64,000 bases of DNA from Sediminivirga luteola (lineage in GTDB: Bacteria > Actinomycetota > Actinomycetes > Actinomycetales > Brevibacteriaceae): NCBI RefSeq assembly GCF_014639315.1, contig NZ_BMFY01000001.1, forward strand, positions 124,001 through 188,000, in the 5' to 3' direction. The translations under genes were made by a program, and so were the position numbers. The notes under the pieces are model-generated. The model had not been told where the DNA came from and did not search any database. It saw nothing but the letters and a program-made list of their open reading frames with translations. This document shows positions 8,366 through 16,739 of this stretch, one piece after another. The stretch's first letter is position 1, and each line of letters begins with the position of its first letter.

Positions 8366-9417
8366 CCGCCGAGCGCAAGGACCAGCACATCGAGCTGGCC
8401 CTTGCCCAGCAGCCCGGCATCGGCGCCAACGACTTCGACGCGGTCCGGTTCGTCCACCACGCCCTGGCCGGCGGCGATGTGGCCGCGGTGGACCTGCGCA
8501 CCTCGTTCGCCGGCGTCCACTGGCCGGTGCCGCTGTACATCAACGGCATGACCGGCGGCAGTGCCCGCGCCGGTGAGGTCAACCACGGCCTGGCCATCGC
8601 CGCCCGGGAGACCGGCGTGCCGATCGCCTCCGGCTCCATGAGCGCGTATTTCAAGGATCCGTCGCAGGCGGACACCTACCGGGTGCTGCGCCGGGAGAAC
8701 CCGGACGGTTTCGTGCTGGCGAACATCAACGCCGAGACCAGCGTGGAGCAGGCCCGCCGCGGGATCGAGCTGCTGGCGGCCGACGCGCTGCAGATCCACA
8801 TCAACGCGGTGCAGGAGACGGCGATGCCGGAGGGCGACCGGGCCTTCTCGCACTGGCCGGAGCGGATCGCCGAGCTGGCGGCGGGAGCCGGTGTGCCCGT
8901 CGTGGTCAAGGAGGTCGGGTTCGGCCTGAGCCGGCGCACCCTGGAGCGGCTGCGGGACCTGGGGGTGCCGGCCGCCGATGTCGCGGGCCGGGGCGGCACC
9001 GATTTCGCCCGGATCGAGAACGACCGGCGGCGACTGGGCGAGTTCGCCTACCTGTCCGGCTGGGGGCAGTCCGCGCCCGCGTGCCTGCTGGAGGCCGGCG
9101 GCCTGGACGGCATCGACGTGCTCGGCTCCGGCGGGGTCCGGCATCCGCTGGACGTCGTGCGCGCCCTCGCCCTGGGGGCCGCGGCGGTGGGGGTGTCCGG
9201 GAGGTTCCTGGCCGTGCTGGTGCAGGAGGGTACCGAGGCGCTGATCGCGGAGATCCGCCGCTGGCAGGGGCAGCTGACCCAGCTGATGGCGCTGCTGGGC
9301 GCGGTGGACGTTCCCTCGCTGCGCCGCACCGATGTGCTGATCACCGGGGAGCTGGCGGAGTACTGCCGGCTCCGCGGCATCGACGTGACCGGACTGGCGC
9401 GGCGCAGCGGGACCTGA
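8362..9417 (+). CDS. fni: Type 2 isopentenyl-diphosphate delta-isomerase (FMN-dependent)
   Basis: 351-residue flavoenzyme interconverting IPP and DMAPP. Family motifs: 'ERKDQHIELAL' at the N-terminus, 'NGMTGGS' (about residue 60), 'VKEVGFGLS' (about 183), 'RGGTDFARIEN' and the FMN-phosphate segment 'GSGGVRHPLDV'. This is the FMN/NADPH-dependent type 2 isomerase, unrelated to the Nudix-type Idi. ATGA overlap with the phosphomevalonate kinase gene. A 62-base gap with a strong AAGGAGGGGGAGG ribosome site follows before the reductase gene. Confidence 0.93.
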   Translation: MTAERKDQHIELALAQQPGIGANDFDAVRFVHHALAGGDVAAVDLRTSFAGVHWPVPLYINGMTGGSARAGEVNHGLAIAARETGVPIASGSMSAYFKDPSQADTYRVLRRENPDGFVLANINAETSVEQARRGIELLAADALQIHINAVQETAMPEGDRAFSHWPERIAELAAGAGVPVVVKEVGFGLSRRTLERLRDLGVPAADVAGRGGTDFARIENDRRRLGEFAYLSGWGQSAPACLLEAGGLDGIDVLGSGGVRHPLDVVRALALGAAAVGVSGRFLAVLVQEGTEALIAEIRRWQGQLTQLMALLGAVDVPSLRRTDVLITGELAEYCRLRGIDVTGLARRSGT

Positions 9418-9479
9418 GCGCATGGCGCTGGAACGACGGCTTTCGGCGTAGAGGCCGTCAGCCAAGGAGGGGGAGGACG

Positions 9480-10526
9480 ATGAGCGAGGCGAACACGACG
9501 GACGTGACGAGCGCGGCGGTACCGCTGAAGTGGGTGGGACCGGTGCGGGTCACCATCGACGGCGCCACCGAGGAGCTGGAGATTCCGCTGGCGACCTATG
9601 AGACCACCCTGTGGCCCTCGGTCAAGCGGGGCGGGCGCATCTCCACCCTGGCGGAGAAGGGCATCGTCGCCACCATCGTCGACGAGCGGATGACCCGCTC
9701 GGTGCTGTTCGAGGCGGAGGGCGCGGGAGCCGCCCACGCCGCCTGGCAGCGCATCAACGACGCCCGTGCCGAGCTGCAGGACGTCGTGGCCGGCAGCAGC
9801 CGGTTCGCGCGGCTGATCGACCTGAACGTGGAGATCGCCGCGAACCTGCTCTTCGTGCGGTTCGAGTTCACCACCGGGGACGCGGCCGGGCACAATATGG
9901 TCACCCTGGCCGCTGACCGGCTGATGGAGCACATCCTGCGGACCGTCCCGGGCCTGCGCTACGAGTCGATCTCCGGGAACTACTGCAGTGACAAGAAGGC
10001 GACCGCGGTGAACGGGATCCTCGGGCGCGGCAAGAACGTCATCACCGAGCTGCTCGTCCCGCGTGAGCACGTCGAACGGCGCCTGCACACCACCCCGGAG
10101 AAGATCGAGGCGCTCAACGTCCGCAAGAACCTGATCGGGTCCATCATGGCCGGCAGCCTGCGTTCGGCGAACGCGCACTACGCGAATATGCTGCTGGCGT
10201 TCTACCTGGCCACGGGCCAGGACGCCGCGAACATCGTGGAGGGATCCCAGGGGCTCACGCACGCGGAGGTCCGCGACGGCGACCTCTACTTCTCCTGCAC
10301 CGTGCCCAGCGTGATCGTCGGGACCGTCGGCAACGGCAAGGATCTGGCCTTTGTGGGGGAGAATCTTCAGCGCATAGGATGCAAGGACGAGCGCGAGCCC
10401 GGGCAGAACGCCCGGCGCCTGGCGGCTCTCGTCGGAGCAGCGGTGCTCTGCGGGGAGCTCTCGCTCATGGCGGCGCAGACGAACCCGGGTGAGCTGATGA
10501 ACGCTCACCTGCGGTTCGAGCGCTAG
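9480..10526 (+). CDS. hmgR: Hydroxymethylglutaryl-CoA reductase (class I, soluble)
   Basis: 348 residues from ATG 9480, behind a purine-rich AAGGAGGGGGAGG ribosome site. It reduces HMG-CoA to mevalonate with NADPH, the committed step of the pathway. It resembles the catalytic domain of eukaryotic and archaeal class I reductases: 'SGNYCSDKKATAVNG', 'GRGKNVITELL', 'MAGSLRSANAHYANM' with the catalytic His region, 'GQDAANIVEGSQ' and 'GTVGNGKDL'. There is no membrane domain, so the enzyme should be cytosolic. Fifth gene of the mevalonate cluster. Confidence 0.93.
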   Translation: MSEANTTDVTSAAVPLKWVGPVRVTIDGATEELEIPLATYETTLWPSVKRGGRISTLAEKGIVATIVDERMTRSVLFEAEGAGAAHAAWQRINDARAELQDVVAGSSRFARLIDLNVEIAANLLFVRFEFTTGDAAGHNMVTLAADRLMEHILRTVPGLRYESISGNYCSDKKATAVNGILGRGKNVITELLVPREHVERRLHTTPEKIEALNVRKNLIGSIMAGSLRSANAHYANMLLAFYLATGQDAANIVEGSQGLTHAEVRDGDLYFSCTVPSVIVGTVGNGKDLAFVGENLQRIGCKDEREPGQNARRLAALVGAAVLCGELSLMAAQTNPGELMNAHLRFER

Positions 10527-10565
10527 GGGTCGTTCCGCCTCGCCGCCGCTGTTCCCGCCGGACCG

Positions 10566-11807
10566 GTGGCCGTGCCCGATCGCTCGGGCCGCGCCCGTGA
10601 AGAGAAGGATGTCAGAGCCATCAGTACCTCCACCAGCACGGTAAGCGTCGGAATCCACGACATCTCCACCGCCACGGGGCACTATGCGCTGCCCCTGGAG
10701 ACCCTGGCCGCTCAGCACGGGATCGACCCGCAGAAGTTCCTGGTGGGCATCGGGCAGGAAGCCATGAGCCTGCCCGCCGAGGACGAAGACCCGGTCACGC
10801 TGGCGGCTTCCGCGGCCGCGCCGATCCTGGCGCGCCACGGCGCGGAGAACATCCGCACGGTGCTGTTCGCCACCGAGACCGGCGTGGACCAGTCCACCGC
10901 CGCCGGCGTGTACGTGCACTCCCTGCTGGGGCTGCCGCGCACCGCCCGTACCGTGGAGCTCAAGCAGGCGTGCTACTCCGGCACCGCGGCGCTGCAGTTC
11001 GCCGCGAGCCTGGTCGCCCGGGACCCCTCGCAGCAGGTCCTCGTGATCGCCAGCGACATCGCCCGGTACGCGCTGGACAGCGGCGGGGAGCCTACGCAGG
11101 GCGCGGGTGCCGTGGCGATGCTGGTGGCGGCGGATCCGGCCGTGCTGGAACTCGACCCGTTCTCCGGCGTGTACACCCGGGACATCCCCGACTTCTGGCG
11201 GCCGAACTACCTGAGCACCGCTCTGGTGGATGGGAAACTGTCGATCCGGGCATATATCGACGCGCTCACCGGCGCCTGGCGGGACTACCGCGAGCACGGT
11301 GGCCGGGCGTTCGAGGACCTCGCGACGATCTGCTACCACCAGCCCTTCACCAAGATGGCGGTCAAAGCGCATGTCGCGCTCGCCGAGGTGGCCGGCCAGC
11401 CGGTGGAGAAGGACGTAGCCGCTGCTCAGCTGGCAGACACCCTGCATTACAACCGGCTGATCGGCAACAGCTACACCGCCTCCATGTACTACGGCCTGGC
11501 CTCGCTACTGGACCATCGCGAGGATCTGGCCGGCCAGGCGGTGGGCCTGGCCAGCTACGGCTCGGGCTCCGTGTCCGAGTTCTTCTCCGGCACGGTCCGG
11601 GATGGGTACCGCTCACACGGCCGGGCTGCGGAGACCCGCGCGGGCATCGAGGCCAGGGAGGTCATCGACTATGCCCGCTACCGTGAGCTGCACGAACGCG
11701 AGGTGCCCGTGGACGGCGGTGAGCACGAGCTGCCGCGGGTCACGCGGGCGCCGTTCCGCCTGGCGGGGTATTCCGGCCACCGGCGCCTTTACGAGCGCAA
11801 CGCCTGA
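10566..11807 (+). CDS. mvaS: Hydroxymethylglutaryl-CoA synthase
   Basis: Condenses acetyl-CoA with acetoacetyl-CoA. The thiolase-fold catalytic residues are visible: Glu in 'ATETGVDQS' (about 100), Cys in 'KQACYSGTAAL' (about 136) and His in 'CYHQPFTKM' (about 258). The start is awkward. The only GTG starts in frame (10566, 10572) lack a ribosome site and add about 17 residues before 'STVSVGIHDIS', where family members usually begin. A good AGAAGG site (10602-10607) instead sits before an in-frame ATC at 10619, with no ATG or GTG nearby. Coordinates here use the GTG; the true start may be the rare codon. Last gene of the mevalonate cluster. Confidence 0.9.
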   Translation: MAVPDRSGRAREEKDVRAISTSTSTVSVGIHDISTATGHYALPLETLAAQHGIDPQKFLVGIGQEAMSLPAEDEDPVTLAASAAAPILARHGAENIRTVLFATETGVDQSTAAGVYVHSLLGLPRTARTVELKQACYSGTAALQFAASLVARDPSQQVLVIASDIARYALDSGGEPTQGAGAVAMLVAADPAVLELDPFSGVYTRDIPDFWRPNYLSTALVDGKLSIRAYIDALTGAWRDYREHGGRAFEDLATICYHQPFTKMAVKAHVALAEVAGQPVEKDVAAAQLADTLHYNRLIGNSYTASMYYGLASLLDHREDLAGQAVGLASYGSGSVSEFFSGTVRDGYRSHGRAAETRAGIEAREVIDYARYRELHEREVPVDGGEHELPRVTRAPFRLAGYSGHRRLYERNA

Positions 11808-11865
11808 GCAGCGGCGCGCCTGGCGAGGTCCATCCAGTGACCCGAGTCGTGTCAGCGGCGCGGCG

Positions 11866-11871
11866 TACACT
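11866..11871 (+). promoter_or_regulatory. -10 hexamer of leaderless antitoxin-like gene
   Basis: TACACT ends 6 bases before the ATG at 11878, the spacing expected when transcription begins at the start codon. No ribosome-binding purine run lies between them. Confidence 0.4.
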
Positions 11872-11877
11872 TGAGGC

Positions 11878-12141
11878 ATGTCCAAAAGCGCTGCAGAGGT
11901 TGAGCAGGCACTTCTCGCCCTTAGTCAGCATGATCGTGCCGCCGTCATCCATCGTGGTCTGCGAAGCCTGGATGGCCAAGACGCGGACGTCGCCCAAGAC
12001 GAGATCGATGCGGCTTGGCGTGCCGAGCTGCGGCGCCGTATCGACGACGTCGAGAGTGGCGAAGCCGAGCTGCTGGACGTGGACGAATCGCATGCCCAGC
12101 TGCGGGCCGAGTTGGCTTCCGGGGCGCCATCCGGCGTGTAG
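11878..12141 (+). CDS. Addiction-module antitoxin-like protein (TIGR02574 type), orphan
   Basis: 87 residues, strongly acidic in the second half ('DEIDAAWRAELRRRIDDVESGEAELLDVDE'), the layout of small antitoxins of the TIGR02574/Unstab_antitox family. These normally precede a ParE/RelE toxin by a few bases. Here the next 400 bases on this strand contain no toxin, and the opposite-strand Lrp gene ends 6 bases downstream. It is therefore an orphan or the remains of a toxin-antitoxin pair. A TACACT hexamer 6 bases before the ATG suggests leaderless translation. It lies at the junction between the mevalonate cluster and an accessory segment. Confidence 0.7.
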   Translation: MSKSAAEVEQALLALSQHDRAAVIHRGLRSLDGQDADVAQDEIDAAWRAELRRRIDDVESGEAELLDVDESHAQLRAELASGAPSGV

Positions 12142-12146
12142 TCGTA

Positions 12147-12584
12147 TCACCTGCTTGCGAGGGCTCGGTTCCAGGCGGAGATCACGATGAGCGTTTTCGT
12201 GCCCACCACGTTCTCCTGGCGGCGGATCGTGTTGATCACCGAGTGCAGATGCTCCACGTTGTCGACGGTGAAGCGCGTGAGCACGTCCGGGTCCCCCGCG
12301 ACGACGAAGTACTCGGAGATCTCCGGGATGAGTGCCGCGATCTGTGCCATCCGGTCGCCGCTGGTCTCGCCGCCAAGCCGGATCTCGGCGAACGCCTCAA
12401 GCGTGCGCGTCGAGGCCGGGCTCACCACGGCGACATATCCCTGAATCACGCCATCCTGTTCCAGCCGCGCGATCCGGCGCCCCGTGGCGGCGTTCGACAG
12501 GCCGATCGATCGCGCGATCTTGGTCACCGGGGTACGCGCGTCGTGGCGTAGATACTCCACAATGCGCTCGTCCAGTACGTCCAT
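12147..12584 (-). CDS. Lrp/AsnC-family transcriptional regulator
   Basis: 145 residues. The N-terminal AsnC-type helix-turn-helix ('VEYLRHDARTPVTKIARSIGLSNAATGRRIARLE') is followed by a RAM (AsnC_trans_reg) ligand-binding domain ('VVAGDPDVLTRFTVDNVEHLHSVI'). Proteins of this family sense amino acids. A GAGGAGGG ribosome site precedes the ATG. A perfect palindrome lies 17-35 bases upstream of the start and is probably its own operator. The divergent NTF2-like gene and the downstream D-amino-acid enzyme are plausible targets (inference). Confidence 0.92.
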   Translation of the reverse strand: MDVLDERIVEYLRHDARTPVTKIARSIGLSNAATGRRIARLEQDGVIQGYVAVVSPASTRTLEAFAEIRLGGETSGDRMAQIAALIPEISEYFVVAGDPDVLTRFTVDNVEHLHSVINTIRRQENVVGTKTLIVISAWNRALASR

Positions 12585-12600
12585 GCGCCCTCCTCAATGA

Positions 12601-12619
12601 ATGTGCGTTCTACGCACAT
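12601..12619. promoter_or_regulatory. Perfect palindrome, likely Lrp operator
   Basis: ATGTGCGTTCTACGCACAT has 8-base perfect arms around TCT. It sits between the lrp gene and the divergent NTF2-like gene, where an autoregulatory Lrp-family site is expected. A looser related stretch (ATATGCGTTCATAT) lies about 55 bases further on. Confidence 0.55.
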
Positions 12620-12819
12620 CATCATCTCGTAAGTGTGCTGTTTTTGCGCGTGTGAAGCGATGTATGTGTGACATATGCGTTCATATTGCGCACTGTTCTG
12701 GCTTGTTGCCACAGTGATCGGGTCTGGTCCGGGCAGGTCACTGCCCCCGGCAGAGATCCGTGATCGAGCAAGCAAGAAGGACGCACAGTGCATGAAACCG
12801 CAGCGTGGCGGGAGTTGAG

Positions 12820-13170
12820 ATGAGCGAGTCCGCGATTCACCGCTACTACGAAACCGTCGACGGCCCCGATCCGATGGCGGTAGTCGACCTCTTCACTCCC
12901 GACGCGATCTACCGCCGACCCGGATACCCGCCGATGGTGGGGCACGACGCACTGCGCCGCTTCTATGGCGGGGAACGAGTGATCGTCGAGGGACGGCACA
13001 CCATCGAACGACTCATCTGCCCCGACCAGACGACGGCAGCGGTCGCCGGGCGCTTCGACGGACGCCTTAACGACGGCCGTGATGTCTCCATCGGCTTCGC
13101 GGACTTCTTCACCCTGCGCGACGAGCTGATCGCTGAGCGTGCGACCTACTTCGATGCCCCGGCGGTCTAG
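12820..13170 (+). CDS. SnoaL/NTF2-like small protein
   Basis: 116 residues from ATG 12820, chosen because GGGAG lies 5 bases before it; a GTG at 12805 is in frame but lacks a site. The sequence has the cone-shaped NTF2/SnoaL pattern: N-terminal helix 'IHRYYETVDGPDPMAVVDLFTPDAIYRRPG', then 'GHDALRRFYGGERVI' and beta strands ending 'ADFFTLRDELIAERATYFD'. This fold serves as isomerase, hydrolase or simple ligand pocket, so no reaction can be assigned. It is divergent from lrp, with the palindrome between, and may be Lrp-controlled. Confidence 0.75.
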   Translation: MSESAIHRYYETVDGPDPMAVVDLFTPDAIYRRPGYPPMVGHDALRRFYGGERVIVEGRHTIERLICPDQTTAAVAGRFDGRLNDGRDVSIGFADFFTLRDELIAERATYFDAPAV

Positions 13171-13523
13171 CTTCCGGGCGTGATGCGCACCAGCAAGGCC
13201 GGTAGCACGTGAGTGAGCCGAGCAGGAGCTGTGGGTTTCCGTGATCGTGCGGGACCTGGAGCCGGGCCGGCTGGGAGGGAGCGGGCATGACCGCGGAGAG
13301 GCAGCCCTGGCGGCTTGAACGCAAAATTGCGCAGTTGGGGACACGTCCTCGGCGGAATCGCGCAGGCGGCGCAACCGCCCAGCCGGCTTCGGAGGACGCT
13401 GAACGCGCTGTGCGGGTCGCGGCGCGACGATCCGCCGACGGCGACTCGACTTCGACGAGTCGCTTCAGGTTGGCGAGAAACTCCTGGAGATTCAGTCTCG
13501 GGAGGCTGGAGAGCTATCCCCGT
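13171..13523. other. Gene-free interval between convergent genes
   Basis: No reading frame here has family-like sequence or a ribosome site. A hairpin with perfect 8-base arms (GCGACTCG and CGAGTCGC, 13441-13463, 7-base loop) could slow or end transcription between the convergent genes, but no T-run follows. Confidence 0.5.
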
Positions 13524-14765
13524 TCAGAAGTACGTGCGGACGGCGTCGATCACCTCGTATGTGTCCGTGACGACCGGAATCAGTCGCCACTTGTCGAACG
13601 TCGTGCAGGGATGGGAGATGCCGAGGCACACGAGGTCGCCGACCTCTAGCGAGACGTCCTCCGGGACGGAGACCATCGCATGCTGATCGTTGACCGCGGT
13701 GACCTGAAGACCCTCGGCAGGCCAAGTGCGGCCGTCGCGCCGGATCGCGCAAGGCTGTGGGAGGTCCGCGTCGGTCGAGACATCGCGGCGACCGGCGCCC
13801 AGGATCGCGAGACCCGGCTCTGGCCGCGACAGCACCTCGGCCCATACCTCGAGCGCCGGCAGCGGCGCCGGATCGTGCCCGACGAAGGGTGATGTGCGTT
13901 CGTAGAGGCCATGGTCATGCGTGAGGTAACAACCGCTGCGCAGCACCACCTCGACTCGGCCGCCGCTCCAGGCTTCGCGGAACCGTGCGACGACGAGGTC
14001 GAAGTACGAGCTGCCGCCGAAGGAGACCAGTGCGCCTTGCGCCGACAGCAGCCCGCGGTCCACGAGCTCACTGACGACACTCGCGGACCACTCGAGGAAC
14101 TCTGCGGCGTTACGTCGGCGCTCGACCAGGTCGGCTCCGGGAACCAGCCCCTCGAATCCGGCGACGCCGACGAGTTCGAGCCCGTCGGCATCGCCAACGG
14201 CCCGAGCGACCCGTACACCGTCGTCAATCGAGCGCACACCGCCCCGGCCGCCGGCGTAGCCGAGTTCGACTAACACGGGCTGGGGTCGGAGGCCAGCCGA
14301 GTCGTCCCTCGCCCGGTCGGCGAGGACGGAGACCGCCTCGACCGAGTCGACCAGTAGCAGAACGTCCAGGTCCGGGTCGGCCCGCCGACGGGCCGCGAGG
14401 TACGCGAGGTCGGCCGGGCCGACGACGGGATTGGCTATCAGGAGCCGCCGCACTCCTGCGGCGATGAAGATCCTCGCCTGCTGGACGTTGGCGACCGTGA
14501 TGCCCCACGCACCGCCGGCGAGCTGACGCTCGACGAGCGCCGGACTCATCGTGGTCTTCGCGTGCGGCGCGATCAGCACATCGTGTCGTGCGCAGTAGTC
14601 CCGCATCAGCTCGAGGTTGCGCTCCAGGGCAGTCGCCCGCAGCGCAACCACTGGTAGATGGAAGTCGCCGTCGAGAAGGTGCCAACCCTGCGCACCGACC
14701 TCGGTGAGTGACACGCCAAGGTCGGGGAAGGCTCGGTAGCGCCAGGTGACCGTGTCGTCCGTCAT
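13524..14765 (-). CDS. D-serine dehydratase / D-threonine aldolase-like PLP enzyme
   Basis: 413 residues with an alanine-racemase-type N-terminal barrel and a D-serine-dehydratase-like C-terminal domain. The PLP lysine is in 'LIAPHAKTTMSP' (about residue 67). The paired His/Cys that bind the catalytic metal in eukaryotic-type D-serine dehydratases are in 'ISHPCTTFDKWRLIP' (about 387-389). It probably dehydrates D-serine to pyruvate and ammonia or cleaves a beta-hydroxy D-amino acid; the sequence does not separate these. It lies 3' of the lrp segment and next to tRNA-Leu, in DNA with slightly lower GC than the mevalonate cluster. It may belong to the Lrp regulon. Confidence 0.8.
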   Translation of the reverse strand: MTDDTVTWRYRAFPDLGVSLTEVGAQGWHLLDGDFHLPVVALRATALERNLELMRDYCARHDVLIAPHAKTTMSPALVERQLAGGAWGITVANVQQARIFIAAGVRRLLIANPVVGPADLAYLAARRRADPDLDVLLLVDSVEAVSVLADRARDDSAGLRPQPVLVELGYAGGRGGVRSIDDGVRVARAVGDADGLELVGVAGFEGLVPGADLVERRRNAAEFLEWSASVVSELVDRGLLSAQGALVSFGGSSYFDLVVARFREAWSGGRVEVVLRSGCYLTHDHGLYERTSPFVGHDPAPLPALEVWAEVLSRPEPGLAILGAGRRDVSTDADLPQPCAIRRDGRTWPAEGLQVTAVNDQHAMVSVPEDVSLEVGDLVCLGISHPCTTFDKWRLIPVVTDTYEVIDAVRTYF

Positions 14766-14834
14766 GCGTGCTCCTCATCCTCTCGGCCGCCTATGCACCC
14801 ACACAATTGCGCCATGATGCGAAGATGGCCCCCA

Positions 14835-14857
14835 ACCAAGAGTTGCAAACTCCTGGT
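14835..14857 (-). terminator. Hairpin downstream of tRNA-Leu
   Basis: 10-base arms (ACCAAGAGTT / AACTCCTGGT, one G-T pair) around a 3-base loop, 20 bases after the tRNA 3' end on the minus strand. No clear T-run follows, so termination is only probable. Confidence 0.4.
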
Positions 14858-14877
14858 CAGAGACCATTTTTCTCCTG

Positions 14878-14959
<82 letters not shown>

Positions 14960-15129
14960 GAGCCGCGACGCGTGCAGAACTGTGTCGCGACAGGCTTCGG
15001 CCCCTCAAGAGCCGGCTTCACCGTACCATGTGGCGCAGCCGCGTTTGCTTCGGCAAAAGAGCGCGGTCTGCGCTACCCGGCCCGCCGGTTTTCCGCCAGG
15101 CGCGGTCAGTCGCGCAGACCCGCAGGCGC

Positions 15130-15606
15130 TCAGTCCAGGCCGAGGGTCTTGCGCAGCCGGGCCACGTGGCCGGTCGCCTTGACGTTGTAGAGGGCGTGTT
15201 CCACCTTGCCCTCGGCGTCGACCACGACGGTCGAACGGATGACGCCCTGGATCACGCGGCCGTAGTTCTTCTTCTCCCCGAACGCGCCCCAGGCGGTGAG
15301 GACCGTCTTCTCCGGATCACCGGCCAGCGGGAAGTTCAGGCCTTCCTTCTCCGCGAAGGCGGCCAGCTTCTCCGGGGTATCGGGGGAGACGCCGATGACC
15401 TGCACGCCGGCGGACTGCAGCGCCGGCAGGGAATCCCGGAAGTCACAGGCCTGGGTGGTGCAGCCGGGGGTCATCGCCGCCGGGTAGAAGTAGACGACGA
15501 CCCGCTGGCCGCGGTAGTCGGAGAGCGTGACGGAGGACCCGTCAGCGGTCGGCAGGGTGAAGTCCGGGGCCTCCTGGCCCACCTGAAGGCGAGTCGCGTC
15601 TGACAT
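15130..15606 (-). CDS. bcp: Thioredoxin-dependent thiol peroxidase (Bcp/PrxQ peroxiredoxin)
   Basis: 158 residues from the ATG at 15606, which has an AGGAG site upstream; longer in-frame starts add 20 atypical residues. It reduces peroxides using thioredoxin. The peroxidatic Cys lies in 'AMTPGCTTQACDFRD', and a second Cys five residues later is the resolving Cys of Bcp-type enzymes. 'APDFTLPTADG' and 'YPLAGDPEKTV'-like segments (here 'FPLAGDPEKTV') fit the family. Single gene, divergent from the DUF3618 gene. Confidence 0.93.
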   Translation of the reverse strand: MSDATRLQVGQEAPDFTLPTADGSSVTLSDYRGQRVVVYFYPAAMTPGCTTQACDFRDSLPALQSAGVQVIGVSPDTPEKLAAFAEKEGLNFPLAGDPEKTVLTAWGAFGEKKNYGRVIQGVIRSTVVVDAEGKVEHALYNVKATGHVARLRKTLGLD

Positions 15607-15776
15607 GGTTCTCCTGATCGCAGTGTTCGCAGGGGCGAGGTGTCTGGGCCCGACTCTACCGCCGGTCACGGACAGTGCGCCGCGGTCTGCGTCACGGCCG
15701 CCGCCGCAGCCAGGGGCCGACAGGATAAGCTCGAGACAGTCATGAAGCGTGAAGGCACTAGCGAAGGGCAGTGGTC

Positions 15777-16064
15777 ATGAGCACGACCGTCTACACCTCG
15801 GATCTGACCGTCGATGACGCCCCCAAGGAGGCGCTGGTCGAATCCATCCGCCTGCGCGAGCAGCGGATCGCGTCCAACATCGACGAGCTGATCGGCCGGC
15901 TGCGTCCCAATGTGCTCGCAGGCCGTGCCGTGGACAAGGCCGCCGGCGCCTTCACCGACGCCCAGGGGCGCCCCGATACCGGGCGCATCGCCGCTGCCGG
16001 CGGTGCGGTCCTGGTGGTGGCGGGACTGGTGGTGGCGGGCGTGCTCAGGAAGCGCGGCCGGTGA
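15777..16064 (+). CDS. DUF3618 family membrane-anchored protein
   Basis: 95 residues from ATG 15777 (GAAGG 9 bases upstream; a GTG at 15771 is too close to it). The N-terminal half has the DUF3618 pattern 'LVESIRLREQRIASNIDELIGRLRP', an amphipathic helix. The C-terminus has one hydrophobic segment, 'AAAGGAVLVVAGLVVAGVL', followed by RKRGR, so the protein is probably a single-pass membrane protein with a cytoplasmic basic tail. Function is unknown; in actinobacteria the family is often near bcp. The stop overlaps a possible GTG start of the GroES-like gene. Confidence 0.8.
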   Translation: MSTTVYTSDLTVDDAPKEALVESIRLREQRIASNIDELIGRLRPNVLAGRAVDKAAGAFTDAQGRPDTGRIAAAGGAVLVVAGLVVAGVLRKRGR

Positions 16065-16087
16065 GCGAAGACCGGCACGGAGACTCC

Positions 16088-16405
16088 ATGAGCGCGACGC
16101 TGCCCATCCGGATGCTGCACGACCGCATCCTCGTGCAAGTGGACGAGGACTCCGGGGAGCGCACCTCGAAGGCGGGAATCGTGATTCCCGCGACGGCGCA
16201 GGTGGGCAAGCGGCTCGGCTGGGCGGAGGTCGTGGCCGCGGGGCCGCACGTCCGCCAGGCCGTCATCGGCGACCGCGTACTGTTCGACCCGGCCGACCGC
16301 GCCGAGGTCGAGTTGCAGGGCAACACCTACATCCTGCTGCGGGAGCGTGATGTCCACGCCATCGCCGAGACCGAGTCCGAAGCCGCCGCCGGGCTGTACC
16401 TGTAA
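16088..16405 (+). CDS. GroES-like co-chaperonin (Cpn10 family)
   Basis: About 105 residues of Cpn10 fold: 'RMLHDRILVQVDEDSGERTSKAGIVIP' includes the mobile-loop region that contacts GroEL, and 'GDRVLFDPADRAEVELQGNTYILLRERDVHAI' is the typical C-terminal barrel. No groEL lies next to it, so it is probably an accessory copy rather than the main groES. ATG 16088 has GGAG 5 bases upstream. A GTG at 16061 overlaps the preceding stop and would give 9 more residues through coupling. Confidence 0.85.
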   Translation: MSATLPIRMLHDRILVQVDEDSGERTSKAGIVIPATAQVGKRLGWAEVVAAGPHVRQAVIGDRVLFDPADRAEVELQGNTYILLRERDVHAIAETESEAAAGLYL

Positions 16406-16580
16406 GACCCGCCGCTCCGGCCGGGGCTGGCGGCCGTGGACGACAGGGAAACCCACGCCCGTTCCTAAAAACCACTGGCGATCTTCGGTGGGAATCGAGA
16501 ACTGCCGTGGCTTTGTGGCTTTCCCGGCCCTGGTGCAGACGACCGCGGGCGTCTCGGCCGTCGCGGGCGGCGATGGAGAT

Positions 16581-16609
16581 TTGCGTCGCCGGTAGGACGT
16601 GGGTAAAGT
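16581..16609 (+). promoter_or_regulatory. Promoter of tRNA-Lys
   Basis: TTGCGT (-35) and TAAAGT (-10) are separated by exactly 17 bases. The expected start is about 12 bases before the tRNA 5' end. Confidence 0.7.
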
Positions 16610-16628
16610 ACTCATCTGGCATTGCCGC

Positions 16629-16701
<73 letters not shown>

Positions 16702-16707
16702 CGAAAG

Positions 16708-16739
16708 AAGGCTCCTCACCCGCGCGGTGAGGAGCCTTT
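16708..16739 (+). terminator. Terminator after tRNA-Lys
   Basis: Perfect 13-base arms (AAGGCTCCTCACC / GGTGAGGAGCCTT) around a 5-base loop, 7 bases after the tRNA, followed by TTC. Its strength comes from the stem rather than a T-run. Confidence 0.75.

Noticed and set aside
12015-12551. Possible toxin partner for the orphan antitoxin
   Set aside because: The frame is antisense to the well-supported Lrp gene and shows no ParE/RelE pattern.
13287-13649. 120-codon plus-strand frame in the gap before the D-serine dehydratase-like gene
   Set aside because: It runs into the antisense of that gene and its translation is Arg/Ser-rich without motif.
16088-16405. Main groES of the cell
   Set aside because: No groEL follows and the surroundings are unrelated; called GroES-like without symbol.
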